64,000 nt of DNA, taken from Cyrtodaria siliqua (lineage: Eukaryota > Mollusca > Bivalvia > Adapedonta > Hiatellidae). The stretch covers positions 19,157-83,156 of the forward strand of contig JAWPHD010011522.1 in the NCBI GenBank assembly GCA_037043455.1, written 5' to 3'. The notes under the pieces are model-generated. The model worked only from the letters and a program-made list of their open reading frames with translations, did no database searches and was not told the origin of the DNA. Below are positions 11,994 to 22,545 of the stretch, one piece after another; the first letter of the stretch is position 1, and the number at the start of each line of letters is the position of its first letter. Position numbers and translations under genes: made by a program.

Positions 11994-13150
11994 ATGGGAG
12001 TATCTGTGGACCAATGGAGGGCCAAAATAGGTTGTTTTTGTATGCCCGGAAAGTTTAAGGATTATTTGAAGACGTTAAAGGTGCGTAAAAATCAAATTAA
12101 GCTGACAATTCGTCTACTATACGGACTCGGTATACCGTTGGTAATGGCGGGAATTGAGCCGAACCCAGGTCCATCTTCGTCGCAAAGTCATACTTCATCT
12201 AAATTACATGCTATAATTACTCGTGCCAATAGTAATGTTGATAAACCATCTAACGTCAGAAATACACGAACACGCCAGTCTACGATATCGGTAACCGAAG
12301 AGGGAGACCTGGGACTTTCTAGTGGCCGACAATCAATGCCCGGCAATACACAAAGTGAGCTGACCCAATTAATATTGTCGATAAAACACGATCTCAACAC
12401 GACTATAAACGCGAACATGTCAGTTATAAATACTAGCTTGAAGAGTTACGTGTGACGAATTGAAACAGGAAAATGTGAGACTTCAAGAAAAAAATGGTCA
12501 GTTAGAGACTCGTATTCGCACTTAGATAAACACGAGGCATACTCCAGGCGGAATAACCTATGCTTCGATGGTATTGAAGGCCCCAGTAACGAGAAATGGG
12601 AGGTAAGCGAGGAAACAGTGCGGAGATGTATTCAGGACACAATTGGGATTCACGATGGTGCGACAATGGACATAGAGCGTGCACATCGTATTAATAATGG
12701 TCGGAATAATGGCAATTGACAATAATTGTTAAATTCACAAAATTTAAGGATAAAGATTGAGTATTGAGAACCGCTAAAGACAATCTCCGCAGAGATTCGT
12801 CGATTAGGGTCAGTGAAGACTATACAGCACGTGTAAAACATCACCGGTGGCAACTCGGTAAGAAGATGATGGAGGCTCGATCAGACGGACGTTACGCCTC
12901 TATAAGGTATGATAAACTTTACATTGACGACAAAATATACATATGATGATGACACACAGGAATGCACGTGTATCGGCAGAAACACAGAGCATACACGCCG
13001 ATCATTCCTAACCTACGGCGGAAAACAAACACGCCCACATCAACCAATCGAGAGAGAGAGAAGCTGCCGATACGGTCAGTGGTGACGAGGAGAACTACAG
13101 GGGAGGAGGAGCTACTGGTGGACACGTGGATTGAGGAGATGGGCAAGGTC
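11994..13150 (+). pseudogene. LINE ORF1 (RNA-binding protein type), broken
   Basis: Starts at ATG 11994; an apparent upstream extension to 11967 begins with GTG. About 60 residues in lies a 2A-like motif. A serine/threonine-rich stretch follows, then a coiled coil (ELKQENVRLQEKNG, about 12457-12500). After it come YSRRNNLCFDGI (12540 on), IERAHRI (12672 on) and VKFTKFKDKD followed by VLRTAKDNL (12728-12790). This order matches the coiled-coil, RRM and C-terminal layout of L1-type ORF1 proteins. It is broken by a stop at 12453-12455, a frame change near 12520 and a TGA at 12758-12760, among others. The product would bind element RNA in a ribonucleoprotein particle. Confidence 0.75.
12147..12173 (+). 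other. 2A-like ribosome-skipping motif in LINE ORF1
   Basis: Encodes AGIEPNPGP, preceded by a hydrophobic stretch (RLLYGLGIPLVM). The 2A consensus is D-[VI]-E-x-N-P-G-P; here the aspartate is replaced by glycine. Such sequences near the N-terminus of ORFs are documented in invertebrate non-LTR retrotransposons, where they separate the leader from the rest of the protein or act as signals. Activity with G in place of D is unproven. Confidence 0.65.
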
Positions 13151-13162
13151 CGTCGATTAGGA

Positions 13163-16100
13163 ATGCGAGTGATTCATAATGATGTAAACAAAAACATAAA
13201 CATTAGCGATGTAAATAATAACATAAACATTCTAACTTGGAATATACAGGGTCTGAACAAATATAGTGACAAGGGTAATTTAGCATATTTGACATAGTAG
13301 CTTTATGCGAAACTTGGAATAACTATACAACTGAATTTGACAAGTTTTTACATAATTATACATGTTTTGACGATGTCCGAAGAAAATCTTCATCTCGTAG
13401 AAATAACGGAGGTGTATGAGTATTTGTGAAACAATATTTTACGAGGAATAATATTATTACAAGAATATTTACATGTTCTAAGAACTGTGTAGTTGTGCAT
13501 TTTAAAGGTTCAATGTTTCAAGGTATGCAAGATGTTATATTCTATTTCACATATATTTCGCCCGAAGGTTCTTATATTTACCAACAAGGGGATGATAGTG
13601 GGATTACTATTTTTGAAAGTCATATTACTAAAAGAGTGACTACACTGATCACTTACTGTTTGTGTGTTGTTGTTGTTGTTTTTTTGGGGTGGGGGTGGGT
13701 GGGGGCGGGGGAGGGGTGGGGGGGGGGGGGCAATAAAGAGTGACTACACCGATCACTTACTGTTTGTATGTTGTTGTTTTTTTGTTTTTTTTTGGGGGGG
13801 GGGGGTGTGAGGGGAATAAAGAGTGACTACACTGACCACTTACTGTTTGTGTGTTGGGGGAGGGTGGGGGTACACAAGATTTTCTAGATTTCATACCAGA
13901 CGATAGATTAGATAATATCTTTGGGGATACTCCATATACGGGAGATACATTCAGCTTACATAGAAACAATAAAGACATCAGATACAATAATTATGGCACT
14001 TTGCTTACTGAATGTTGCTGTTTGATATGCACATCTTAAATGGCCGATTATTTGATGACAAAGAAGGGAATATAGCATCCACTGATCTTTTTCAGTTTAT
14101 CTCATACTTTACTGTAGAAGACCGCGATGAATCAGATCATTTCCCTTTGCGTTGTGAAATTAGTCTTACACCTAGGGTTACCAATATTAATGATACGGCA
14201 TCCGTTTATGTGGAAACGGCACCGAATATAGAAGGTCCAGAAGTAGTGCGATATAACTGGGTAGAATCGAAAAAAGACGAGTTTCTGACTAAATTTAATT
14301 ATTTGCTAAACTCTTCGTACTCTTACATAGTTAAAGGTATAGAGGAAAACATAAATATTGCAGCCGATACCCTAATTAGCGTGTGTAAATGCGCAGAGAG
14401 TATGTCGATGGGTGCTAAAGTTATAAATATTTTCAAACACAGCCACACTGGTGGGATGATGAGTGTAACAACCTCAAAAAGTCAAATATTTCTTACTGCG
14501 TAAATTTCGAATATCGAATAACCAGGATGATCTCTCAAATTACAAAATATCAAAAAATACGTTCAAATCTACATGTCGTACAAAAAATAATATTTGTTTA
14601 GCCAGAAAAAGGCAAGATCTAGTTAATACCCGAATTAATCCAAATAAGTTTTGGAAAACACTTAAGTCGTCAACCAAATCAAAATGTAATAAATCAAACA
14701 TTACACCGGAAGAATGGTTCACTTATTTTAAGAATCTTCTTCATTCAGACGATCTCACTGAGATTGATCTAGAAGAGGCTCTGAATAATGACAATACGGC
14801 GGATGTATTAAACGATCCTATTACTGAATTAGAGGTGCGCCAAAGTATTACGTCCTTAAAAACAGGCATAAGTAGCGGAAGAAACGGACTGGCACCAGAC
14901 TTCTTCATAAATACAGTCGATATGGTGACATCAATTCTTACGAAGATATTTAATGGAATATTTAACACAGACCAATTCTCTGAGTCATGGGAACTAGGCA
15001 TTATGTGTCCGATTCACAAGAATGGATCGATAAATGACCGAAATAATTATCGCGGTATTTCCCTCATAAATACAATTTGCGAAATATGTTCTACAATCTT
15101 TAAAAAACGATTATATACGTGGGCTGAATTGAATAATAAAATAGACGAGGCACAAGCTGGGTTTCGAGAAGGTTACTCTTCTATTGTTAACATGTTTATT
15201 TTACAAGCGTTAGCGCAAAAATACCTATATCGTAAGGGAGGTCGCTTCTATTGCCTGTTCGTTGACTTTGCTAAAGCGTTCGATACGCTGCGGCATTCAA
15301 TTCTCATGGCTAGCCTTATGAGTAAAGGTGTGCACGGGAAATTTCTAAACACTGTCAGTACCATGTACGGTAACTTATCTGCTTGTGTTAAATCACATGA
15401 TCATTAACGGAGAGTTTCCCGTACAAGACCAGAGGATGTAAACAGTCCTCTGATGTTTGTGTTTTTTATTAATGACTTATGTACTCTTCTGAGAGAGAAA
15501 TGTCAGACTGGTATATTTGTAACAAATGACATTCCTGACATATTAACGCTGTTATTTGCGGATGACTTGGGAAACTGCAGAAACTAAGATACAACTACAA
15601 AGACAAATAAATGTTATTAGAGATTTCTGCGATAAGACAGGTATGAGAGTAAATCTCTCAAAAACCGAAGTATTAGTCTTCAGAAAAGGTGGACCATTGC
15701 GTAACTCTGAAAAATGTACTTTTGGTGATAGTCCGATAAAAACAACGTCCCTGTATAGGGCTCATATTTACTCCCAAACTTTCATGGTCAAATTGCAAAA
15801 CGAAAATTAGCAGCACAGGCTAAAAAATCTCTAAAAGCTATTCAATATTATCAAAGTAAGTTTGGTTACTTTTACAGTACAGAAATGTTTAAGATATTTG
15901 ATGCGATGATCAAACCCATTCAGAAATTTCGGGCTTCGCATATTCCGACAAAATCGAATCGGTACAGTCACGAGTATGTAAATCGTTCCTTGGTATCAAC
16001 TTTTCGGTAAATAATAGCATAGCTATTGGCGAGTGCGGAAGGCTACCGTTATGCCACGAATATTATTCAGGATGTATAAAATATTGGTGTAAACTCCTGC

Positions 16101-16722
16101 AAATGTCTGATACTAGATCTCCAAAAAGTTGTTACAATATGCTTAAATCGTTGGACGACGTAGGTCGGAAAACATGGGCATCAGAAGTTAGACATCTTCT
16201 TTTTAAGTTTGGATTCGTTTCGTATGGATAGCCCACGATATAGGTAACCCTGATATCCAACTCAAGTTAAGGATCGCAGATTGCTTAAAACAAGATTGGC
16301 ACAATAGTATCGATAATTCTTCGCGATGTGACCATTACAAACACTTCAAATCTCTTTTAAACGTTGAGAAATACATAAGTTTAGATATGCCATTTCACTT
16401 GAGAAAAGCTATGGCACGATTTCGATGCTCAAGTCATAAACTGAATATAGAGACGGGTAGACATGTCGGTGTTGATAGAGAAGAACGCATTTGCACTCAT
16501 TGTCTTGTTCATAATGATATTGAAGTTGTTGAGCACGAGTACCATGCGTTTTTCTTTTGTCATAGATACACAGATTTGCGTAATCGATATCTACATTCAA
16601 TATCCGCCAATAAATCCATCGAATCCTTGTATTCTCTTCTTTGTTGTACAAATAAAACAACGATATTTAGAATGTCATCTTTTATTCATAACATGTTAAA
16701 GATCAGAGACCAACAGGTATAA
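13163..16722 (+). pseudogene. LINE ORF2: endonuclease and reverse transcriptase, broken
   Basis: The endonuclease starts with ILTWNIQGLN (13229 on) and DIVALCETW. It is interrupted by the 13626-13865 insertion and ends with SDHFPL (14132 on), whose Asp-His pair is the catalytic end of the fold. The RT frame is open from about 14508 to 15404. It contains APDFF, RNNYRGISLINT, AQAGFREGYS and FVDFAKAFD (15258-15284), the last with the first catalytic aspartate. A stop at 15405-15407 precedes SPLMFVFFINDL and LLFADDLG, where FADD (15555-15566) is the catalytic box. LSKTEVLVFRKGG follows in another frame. The C-terminal segment (16387-16722) has CTHC and H-x-C pairs of the usual LINE tail. Multiple frame breaks make it non-functional. 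Confidence 0.85.
13626..13865 (+). repeat. G-rich tandem insertion inside the LINE endonuclease
   Basis: Three copies of a unit with GAGTGACTACAC, ATCACTTACTGTTTGT and a GTTGTT run end in G-tracts of up to ten or more guanines. The units are of unequal length (about 80-115 bp). They separate the N- and C-terminal halves of the endonuclease. G-quadruplex formation on the plus strand is likely. Confidence 0.8.
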
Positions 16723-16815
16723 AGTACAGTTCGTATTCACAGTTTAATTTATTGAAATTTAGTTGGAATTGTACGACAATTGATTAGGTGGTTTGTTATA
16801 ATTCACATTATGTAT

Positions 16816-16870
16816 TATACTTGTATTGTGGGCCGGAGGCCTTTGATTACTTAATAAAGAATTACTGTAT
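16816..16870 (+). promoter_or_regulatory. LINE 3' hairpin and polyadenylation signal
   Basis: GGGCCGGAGGCC forms a short stem just upstream of TTAATAAAG, with AATAAA at 16853-16858. A related hairpin plus signal is on the minus strand at 16996-17045, suggesting related LINEs recognised through a shared 3' end. Confidence 0.6.
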
Positions 16871-16995
16871 ATATCAGTTGTATTCACAAAAAAGAATAAA
16901 GTTTAAATTGGAAGTATACTGCTTTATAAAGGTAAGAACAATATTCACTACACAATTTCTGCTATTTATATTGACCAATATCCTACTGAAGTAAT

Positions 16996-17345
16996 GAATA
17001 GAATAGAATAGAATAGTGCTTTATTACCATAAAGGGCCCACAAGGGGCATAATACAACATGTCAAACTTATCAAACAACGTGAATACAATAATAATAATA
17101 CAATAAGAATAAAAACGGAAAGATATATGAAATATAGTTATAGATTGCAAATGGAAACATGATTAAATAAGAGATTGTGTCCTCCTCGTGCACGATGCAG
17201 AAAAACAAGTACCAAGGGTAGATACTAAAAGGACCAAGGGAGACAATTTTGGTTAAGTCGCACTCGGAATAACAATACGATGTGATGTTGCAGCATCAGG
17301 ATATAATAACCTGGTAGTAAAGATAAATACTGCACTAGTAATAAG
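16996..17345 (-). mobile_element. 3' end of a second LINE, minus strand
   Basis: Read on the minus strand, the end is CCCCTTGTGGGCCC, TTTATGGTAATAAAGCAC and then a tandem (TATTC)n tail at 16996-17016. Pentamer tails and a hairpin before AATAAA are typical LINE 3' ends. Upstream sequence on that strand has ATT-rich runs (17090-17110) and no open frame. The element is 5'-truncated and sits tail-to-tail with the LINE at 11940-16880. Confidence 0.6.
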
Positions 17346-17353
17346 TAACATCT

Positions 17354-17480
17354 TTGGACAAGAGGAATAAACCATGGAAACAATTTAAGACAGTATTCTT
17401 CCCAGAGTATCCCTCCAAATCCAAAGTCCAAATCGTAGACACAGGAATGCCTCGATCATGTTTCTACTGTAAGCGACCGT
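17354..17480 (+). pseudogene. Fragment encoding a Cys-x2-Cys segment, unrecognised
   Basis: A short open stretch reads KQFKTVFFPEYPSKSKVQ followed by GMPRSCFYCKRPSADLHEC. The cysteine spacing is reminiscent of a zinc knuckle in retroelement nucleocapsid-like proteins, but it is too short to assign. The Cys-x2-Cys coding stretch is exactly what has been tandemly amplified downstream as a 50-bp unit. Confidence 0.3.
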
Positions 17481-17815
17481 CTGCGGACCTACATGAATGC
17501 CTCGATCATGTTTCTACTGTAAGCGACCGTCTGCGGACCTACAGGAATGCCTCGATCATGCTTATAATGTAAGCGACCGTCTGCGGACCTACAGGAATGC
17601 CTCGATCATGTTTCTACTGTAAGCGACCGTCTGCGGACCTACAGGAATGCCTCCATCACGCTTCTACTGTAAGCGACCGTCTGCGGACCTACTGGAATGC
17701 CTCGATCATGTTTCTACTGTAAGCGACCGTCTGCGGACCTACAGGAATGCCTCGATCATGTTTCTACTGTAAGCGACCGTCTGCGGACCTACAGGAATGC
17801 CTCGATCATGTTTCA
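17441..17815 (+). repeat. 50-bp minisatellite, about 7.5 copies
   Basis: The unit reads ACAGGAATGCCTCGATCATG, TTTCTACTGTAAGCGACCGT, CTGCGGACCT. Copies are near identical (substitutions near 17476, 17560 and 17650). Because 50 is not a multiple of three, the array cannot stay open. Confidence 0.95.
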
Positions 17816-17880
17816 AAGTTGACGGTAGAGATATCCTCCGAATACGTACACGAATTCTGAATGAAACAACTGGAAAATAT
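17776..17880 (+). repeat. Inverted repeat pair, left member
   Basis: CTACTGTAAGCGACCG, CATGTTT and ATATCCTCCGAATA are found in the same order on the minus strand at 19640-19745. The pair encloses about 1.8 kb containing the acidic frame at 17949 and the Penelope-like fragment, nested inside the larger inverted arms. Confidence 0.75.
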
Positions 17881-17948
17881 GGTTTGATGACTAACAACTT
17901 TGAAATAATTCGAGAAGTGACAATATCTTTAAATAAGAAAACCTGAAA

Positions 17949-18215
17949 GTGGACGAGAGTGACTTCACATTAGAAATAAAAGAACAATTACAGTATGCTG
18001 ATAATGATAACGACACTGATGATTATAACGAAAAGAACGAGTATGCACTAACATGTGACATGTTTGATAACAGTCTATGTGACGATGCAGTCGACAATTT
18101 GGAAGATTCCGTGCACTATTTAACAATTGGAATTGGTGTCGAGGGAGAAAAGCTATATAGTCCTTTTGCTAAACGTTTTAAAGTAAGTATAAAAGCCGAA
18201 CACAGAATGCAGTAA
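17949..18215 (+). CDS. Short acidic open frame, unrecognised
   Basis: An 88-codon frame with a GTG at its nominal start and no in-frame ATG near it. It is rich in Asp, Glu and Asn (for example YADNDNDTDDYNEKNEY) and contains LTIGIGVEGEKLYSPFAKRF. The composition looks protein-like, but I recognise no family. It is probably a piece of a decayed element ORF or a captured exon between inverted repeats. Confidence 0.25.
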   Translation: MDESDFTLEIKEQLQYADNDNDTDDYNEKNEYALTCDMFDNSLCDDAVDNLEDSVHYLTIGIGVEGEKLYSPFAKRFKVSIKAEHRMQ

Positions 18216-18879
18216 ACTCAAAAGCACGCAAAAGGACAAACATGAATGGCAGTCTTAACAAAGAATAAAGGCAAATGACGTCACAAACACAAATGGTTGA
18301 CAATAGGGCTGACGCCACGGGACGGGCAGTGAAAGTAAAGGCCACTGGAGGGGGCGGGGTGTGGCGGGTGTTAAACCAGGTTCCAGGGTGCACCAAACCT
18401 CACACTTACCCTACTGTCATCCCAATAAAACAGGACAGTGTAAATAAAGAAATATCCGCCATGAGCTATTCTCTAGCCAACAAGGCAGCATTAATAGGCA
18501 ATATAAGTAAAACACAAAGATGCTCGTGTATATATAAATACAGAAAAAAACAATAGCCTAGAAAGCCACAAAGAAGGTACTCAATGACTTGGCAGAAGTC
18601 AGAGCAACAATAGAATAGACCATTGAGGGCACGACAAGACAAGATTGCAGACAAACATCAAACGTCACCGTCCTTTTGGGCTTTAGGTAGACATCATAGG
18701 GTTCACAGCCTGTCCGGTCATCCCACAATTAAAGAGGAAATCATAGTGGCGAACTGTAAATGGGTTCACCACCAAGCATGCAGTGCGTTGCAAAATGATA
18801 GAGCCATAACCTTTTTTGATAACCTTTTAACAAGTAACAAAGATAGTATGAAAGTGATCATGTTGTAAATCACATCACC
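18216..18879. other. Unassigned sequence in the outer-element interior
   Basis: Contains a GC-rich patch (18310-18380) and short frames with no recognisable protein. Nothing else seen. Confidence 0.35.
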
Positions 18880-19295
18880 ATAGAAGTCAGGTTATGATAG
18901 TCCTTGTCGCAGAAGAATTCTTAAATTACTATTATATTTTGATTTATATTTGGAAAGAAGATCAGAGTTACGGTAATGAAATGTTGCAAAGATTTTACAA
19001 GGTAGCGCTTATGGAGTAGCTTTTTAGTTATATAAATATTACGAATATTAAAGTCCTCAACTCGAGTACAAGCTCTAGAAAAACGAATAAGTTAATACAC
19101 ATAGACCCCATAAGAAGTTGCTCGGGGAACATCCCCATCTAAATGGGGATAATTAACAATATCAAAATTAAAATCATCTCTCTTGTCATAGATTTTGCTA
19201 ATTATTTCACCATTTTCAATAGAGAGATGTAAATCGAGAAAATATTTTTTAATATCAGAAATATTAGCTTTGTTAAGTTGAACACTGTTAAACAC
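18880..19295 (-). pseudogene. Penelope-like retroelement fragment, C-terminal to RT
   Basis: On the minus strand an open stretch (19295-19092) reads QLNKANISD, KIYDKRDDFNFDIVNYP and GDVPRATSYGVYVY. After one stop it continues LIRFSRACTRVEDFN and KKLLHKRYL to about 18900. This series of motifs is typical of the segment following the RT in Penelope-like retroelements, judged from remembered family patterns. The RT core is not present here, although a plus-strand RT fragment of the same kind lies at 39165-39400. It is truncated at both ends. Confidence 0.6.
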
Positions 19296-19639
19296 TCAGA
19301 ATATAAATCAATACCACATTCTGAAAACAATAATAATGACTCTTCAAACCAATTTAAAGAAATGCTACCGAATGTTATAGATTAACTTAAAAACATAGCC
19401 ATCTGGAAACATGGCTTCAAATGAACACAATGATAAAAGATGGAGATTTTCCTTTTAAAAACTTCGCGTTTTTACTGTTTATGGACGTAATTAAATTCTA
19501 CTCTTGTGAAAACACATCATCGATAAAATATAGTGTAACGGTTCAACTAATTTGGAGAATTGGTTTTCGTCTTTTTAACGATAAATGGCTTCGGTTCATG
19601 AGTGGACCAAAACACACCCATGTGACTGAAAAGGGTTGT

Positions 19640-19745
19640 TTGATTTAGAACTGTTATACTTATTCGGAGGATATTTCGACCGTGAACCATTTAAACATGA
19701 TCGATGCATTCCTGTAGGTCAAACGTCGGTCGCTTACAGTAGTAG
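19640..19745 (-). repeat. Inverted repeat pair, right member
   Basis: Reverse-complement match to 17776-17880. It carries a single copy of the 50-bp unit, so the tandem expansion occurred only on the left side. Confidence 0.75.
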
Positions 19746-20053
19746 CATTGGTGCGTCTGGTCTAAGGGTTCCATTTTGAGAATTTACAGACTGCAGACGA
19801 AAAACAGATTAAAAAACAAATAAAAACTAAAATGTATGTTTGTATACGGTTTTAAGCCATTTTTAGCTTCAATTGATAGTCTGTATATGTATGTAAGGCG
19901 ACCGTTTCATGGAAGCATTCCAAAACAACCACAACTACTGAAGTTACAGGTTTCCGTTTTATATCAACTAGGCGATCGTGATTATATTTTGAAAGAGTTT
20001 AGCAGCAAAACAATTCAAGATAGTTAACTAAAACTACTTCAAGCATATAAGTT

Positions 20054-20231
20054 CGTTCTACACCGTATCAACAATGTGCTCGGACTACACCGTATCAACA
20101 ATGTGCTCGGACTACACCGTATCAACAATGTGCTCGTTCTACACCGTATCAACAATGTGCTCGTTCTACACCGTATCAACAATGTGCTCGGACTACACCG
20201 TATCAACAATGTGCTCGGACTACACCGTACC
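20054..20231 (+). repeat. 27-bp minisatellite, about 6.6 copies
   Basis: Unit CTACACCGTATCAACAATGT followed by GCTCGGA or GCTCGTT. It includes TACACCGTATCA, the arm motif that also served as the foldback insertion site (20418-20429). It lies just inside the right outer arm. Confidence 0.9.
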
Positions 20232-20254
20232 ATAGTAAAATAGCATTGGATACA

Positions 20255-20466
20255 CATGGAGATATGTGAGATTGACGGGAATAATTCAAGACAGTGGACC
20301 TTCCCTGATACCTCAAGTATGATTATTTATAATATAAACGATGGATATGAAAAATCCAGGTGAAATAACACGACACCTACCTTCCGACTTAAACATTGTC
20401 CGCCATCTTGAAAATAATACACCGTATCATAAAAGTTCTATACCGAAACACGTACCAGACAGTGAA
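20255..20466 (-). repeat. Outer inverted arm, right part (inner segment)
   Basis: Reverse complement of 8333-8500 plus about 575-624. It passes uninterrupted through the site (20418-20426) where the left arm carries the foldback element, so it provides the empty-site control for that insertion. Confidence 0.85.
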
Positions 20467-20738
20467 GTAGTAATATGCGAGTTTACCGTGTAGACCTATG
20501 ACTATTTCAAGAAAAAGATTACCGTGTATATTGCTGTTTGGTTTACCGTGTAGAGCCTGCTATTCAGATATGTTTGCTTCAGGTAGCAACATTAATCGGC
20601 TACTTTATATATTCCGATTATCTTATACTTTATCAGCACTTGAATCCTTTTTATTCAGATTTAAAGGCAATTACATGTGATATTGGCGGCATTTATCTTG
20701 TTTCTCTTATCGTTTTGTTGTTGTTGTTGTTTTTTCAG

Positions 20739-20802
20739 TTAAAAAGAGTGAGAAGGGTGAACAGAGTGAAGATGAAACATCGATATTATTAATGCGATAA
20801 GA
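20739..20802 (+). pseudogene. Possible captured 3' exon
   Basis: After a GTTGTT pyrimidine-rich run and TTTTTTCAG (a strong splice-acceptor context), a short charged frame reads KKSEKGEQSEDETSILLMR and stops. It looks like the terminal exon of a cellular gene, but I cannot identify the protein. It lies inside an inverted-repeat-bounded insertion, where fragment capture is plausible. Confidence 0.25.
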
Positions 20803-20948
20803 CTGCAACTTTGAATAGGCCTACTCTTGCTGAATGACAAAATTATAGGTAAATTTATATGGATTGACTTCAAAGAACCTTGGTTTGGTTTTAAATGAGA
20901 GGCTGTCCTTTGACACAAAAAATTATAGACTGGACATTAGAAATATAA

Positions 20949-21188
20949 GAAAAGGAGGATAGTATAAATCCAATAGTGACTGAGTTAATATCATCAGCAG
21001 AACAGAAAGGAAATGTCCGCGATATCGATGAGTTCGAGTTCACTGGACAAAGACTGCTCGACAATAGTAATCTTCAAAGTCCTCGAAGTCCCGAAAAAAG
21101 TAAAGCACGGAAGCAATCACAACGTATGGGTGCTAACTCGAAACCTGACGCAATAACAGACAGGAACATATTGGGGCAACACATTTAG
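20949..21188 (+). pseudogene. Coding-like stretch, unrecognised
   Basis: An open frame without its own ATG start reads EKEDSINPIVTELISS, AEQKGNVRDIDEFEFTGQ and SPRSPEKSKARKQSQRMG before a stop at 21188. Its balanced charged composition is unlike the surrounding AT-rich frames. It could be a captured exon fragment or an ordinary chance frame. Confidence 0.25.
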
Positions 21189-21282
21189 TTGATGTTGAAA
21201 TATTGTATTGTGCGCCAAACAAATTACACATTGACAAACTTACATTTATTTGCATTAAAACAAAAACGGTAGTAGAATCTAA

Positions 21283-22030
21283 CAGCAGAGTTATGGCCCT
21301 TGATTTAGTTAAAAATGATATAGTTTGCCTCTTTAAGACAATAGGGCCTTAATTTTTCATCCGATCTTTACCAAACTCTAATAGATTGCTAACATCAATG
21401 AAAGCTCGACCAGCCAGATCGAACCAGTAACAGAGGAGTTATGGCCCTTGCTTTAGTTAAAATGCTATATTTTGCATCGTTAAGACGTTAGGGGCTTCAC
21501 TGTTCATCCGATCTTTACCAATCTTTAACACGATGTTAATATTAATGCAAGCTCGTTAATCCGCCTGATCGGACCAGTAAAATCGGAGTCGGGGCCCTTG
21601 ATTTAGTTAAAAATGCTATATTTTGCCTCGTTAAGACAATAGGGTCTTCGTTTTCATCCGATATTTACCAAACTTTACCAGATTGTTAATATCAATGAAA
21701 GCTCGGAATAGTTCGAAAACCAGCCAGATCGAATTGTAACAACGTAGTTATGGCCCTTGATTTAGTTAAAATGCTATATTTTGCCTCGTTAAGACGTTAG
21801 GGGCTTCATTTTTCATCCGATCTTAACCAATCTTTAACATATTGTTAATGTCAATGAAAGCTCGGACGAGTTTGAAAACTAGCCATATCGGATGAGTAAC
21901 AGCGGAGTTACGGCCCTTGATTTAGTTAAAAATGCTATATTGTGCCTCGTTAAGACGATAGGGCCTTCATTTTTCATCCGATCTTTATCAAACTTTATCA
22001 AATTGTTCAATCAATGAAATTTTGCTGTTT
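21283..22030 (+). repeat. About 150-bp tandem repeat, 5 copies
   Basis: GAGTTATGGCCCTTGATTTA recurs near 21287, 21436, 21586, 21745 and 21904, each followed by AATGCTATATTTTGCCTCGT and TTCATCCGATCTTTACCAA. Copies differ by about 10-20 percent and their period ranges from 149 to 159 bp, so it is an old array. Confidence 0.85.
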
Positions 22031-22139
22031 CCGTGAAATCAAGGAACTCATTTAATATCGTTTCAAGATGTTTATAATTTGCTAAAAGCTATGGCCAGTG
22101 TACAAATGCAACTATAAAAAAAGCCGGTAACTTGAAACC

Positions 22140-22390
22140 ATGCCATCCAAACCAGGCCTTTCAAACCAGGCCATCCAAATCAGGCCACCCTAACCAGGAC
22201 ATCCAAACCAGGCCATCCTAACCAGGACATCCAAACCAGGCCATCCAAACCAGGCCACCATAACCAGGCCATCTAAACCAGGCCATCCTAACCAGGACAT
22301 CCTAACCAGGCCATCCAAACCAGGCCATCCTAACCAGGTGATCCTAACCTGGCCATCCAAACCAGGCCATCCTAACCAGGACATCCAAAA
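22140..22390 (+). repeat. 14-bp minisatellite, about 17 copies
   Basis: Unit CCATCCAAACCAGG with A/T and C/A variants. The minus-strand open frame here (GLDGLVRMSWLGWP) is only the translation of the repeat. Confidence 0.95.
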
Positions 22391-22545
22391 GGAAGACGCC
22401 CTACTTGCCAACAAGGGAGGAAGTGGTGTTTATTCTGTCAAGCTAATGCACAATAACGAATGAGTACAAACTAGCAAAATCACACACAAAACAACGATAT
22501 ACACGGTAACATTTTGTTTGAAACAGTCATGGGTCTACACGGTTA

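Larger units (their letters stand above)
11940..16880 (+). mobile_element. Non-LTR retrotransposon (LINE), decayed
   Basis: This near full-length element has, in order, an ORF1 with a 2A-like motif, an apurinic-type endonuclease, a reverse transcriptase, a cysteine/histidine C-terminal segment and a 3' untranslated hairpin with AATAAA. Both ORFs carry frameshifts and stops, and the endonuclease is split by a G-rich tandem insertion, so it is dead. The two-ORF, endonuclease-bearing plan fits the CR1/L2/jockey group. I cannot fix the clade by eye. It lies inside the outer inverted-repeat structure. The 5' boundary is uncertain. Confidence 0.85.

Noticed and set aside
22190..22414. Trp/Gly-rich minus-strand protein
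   Set aside because: Translation of the 14-bp minisatellite.
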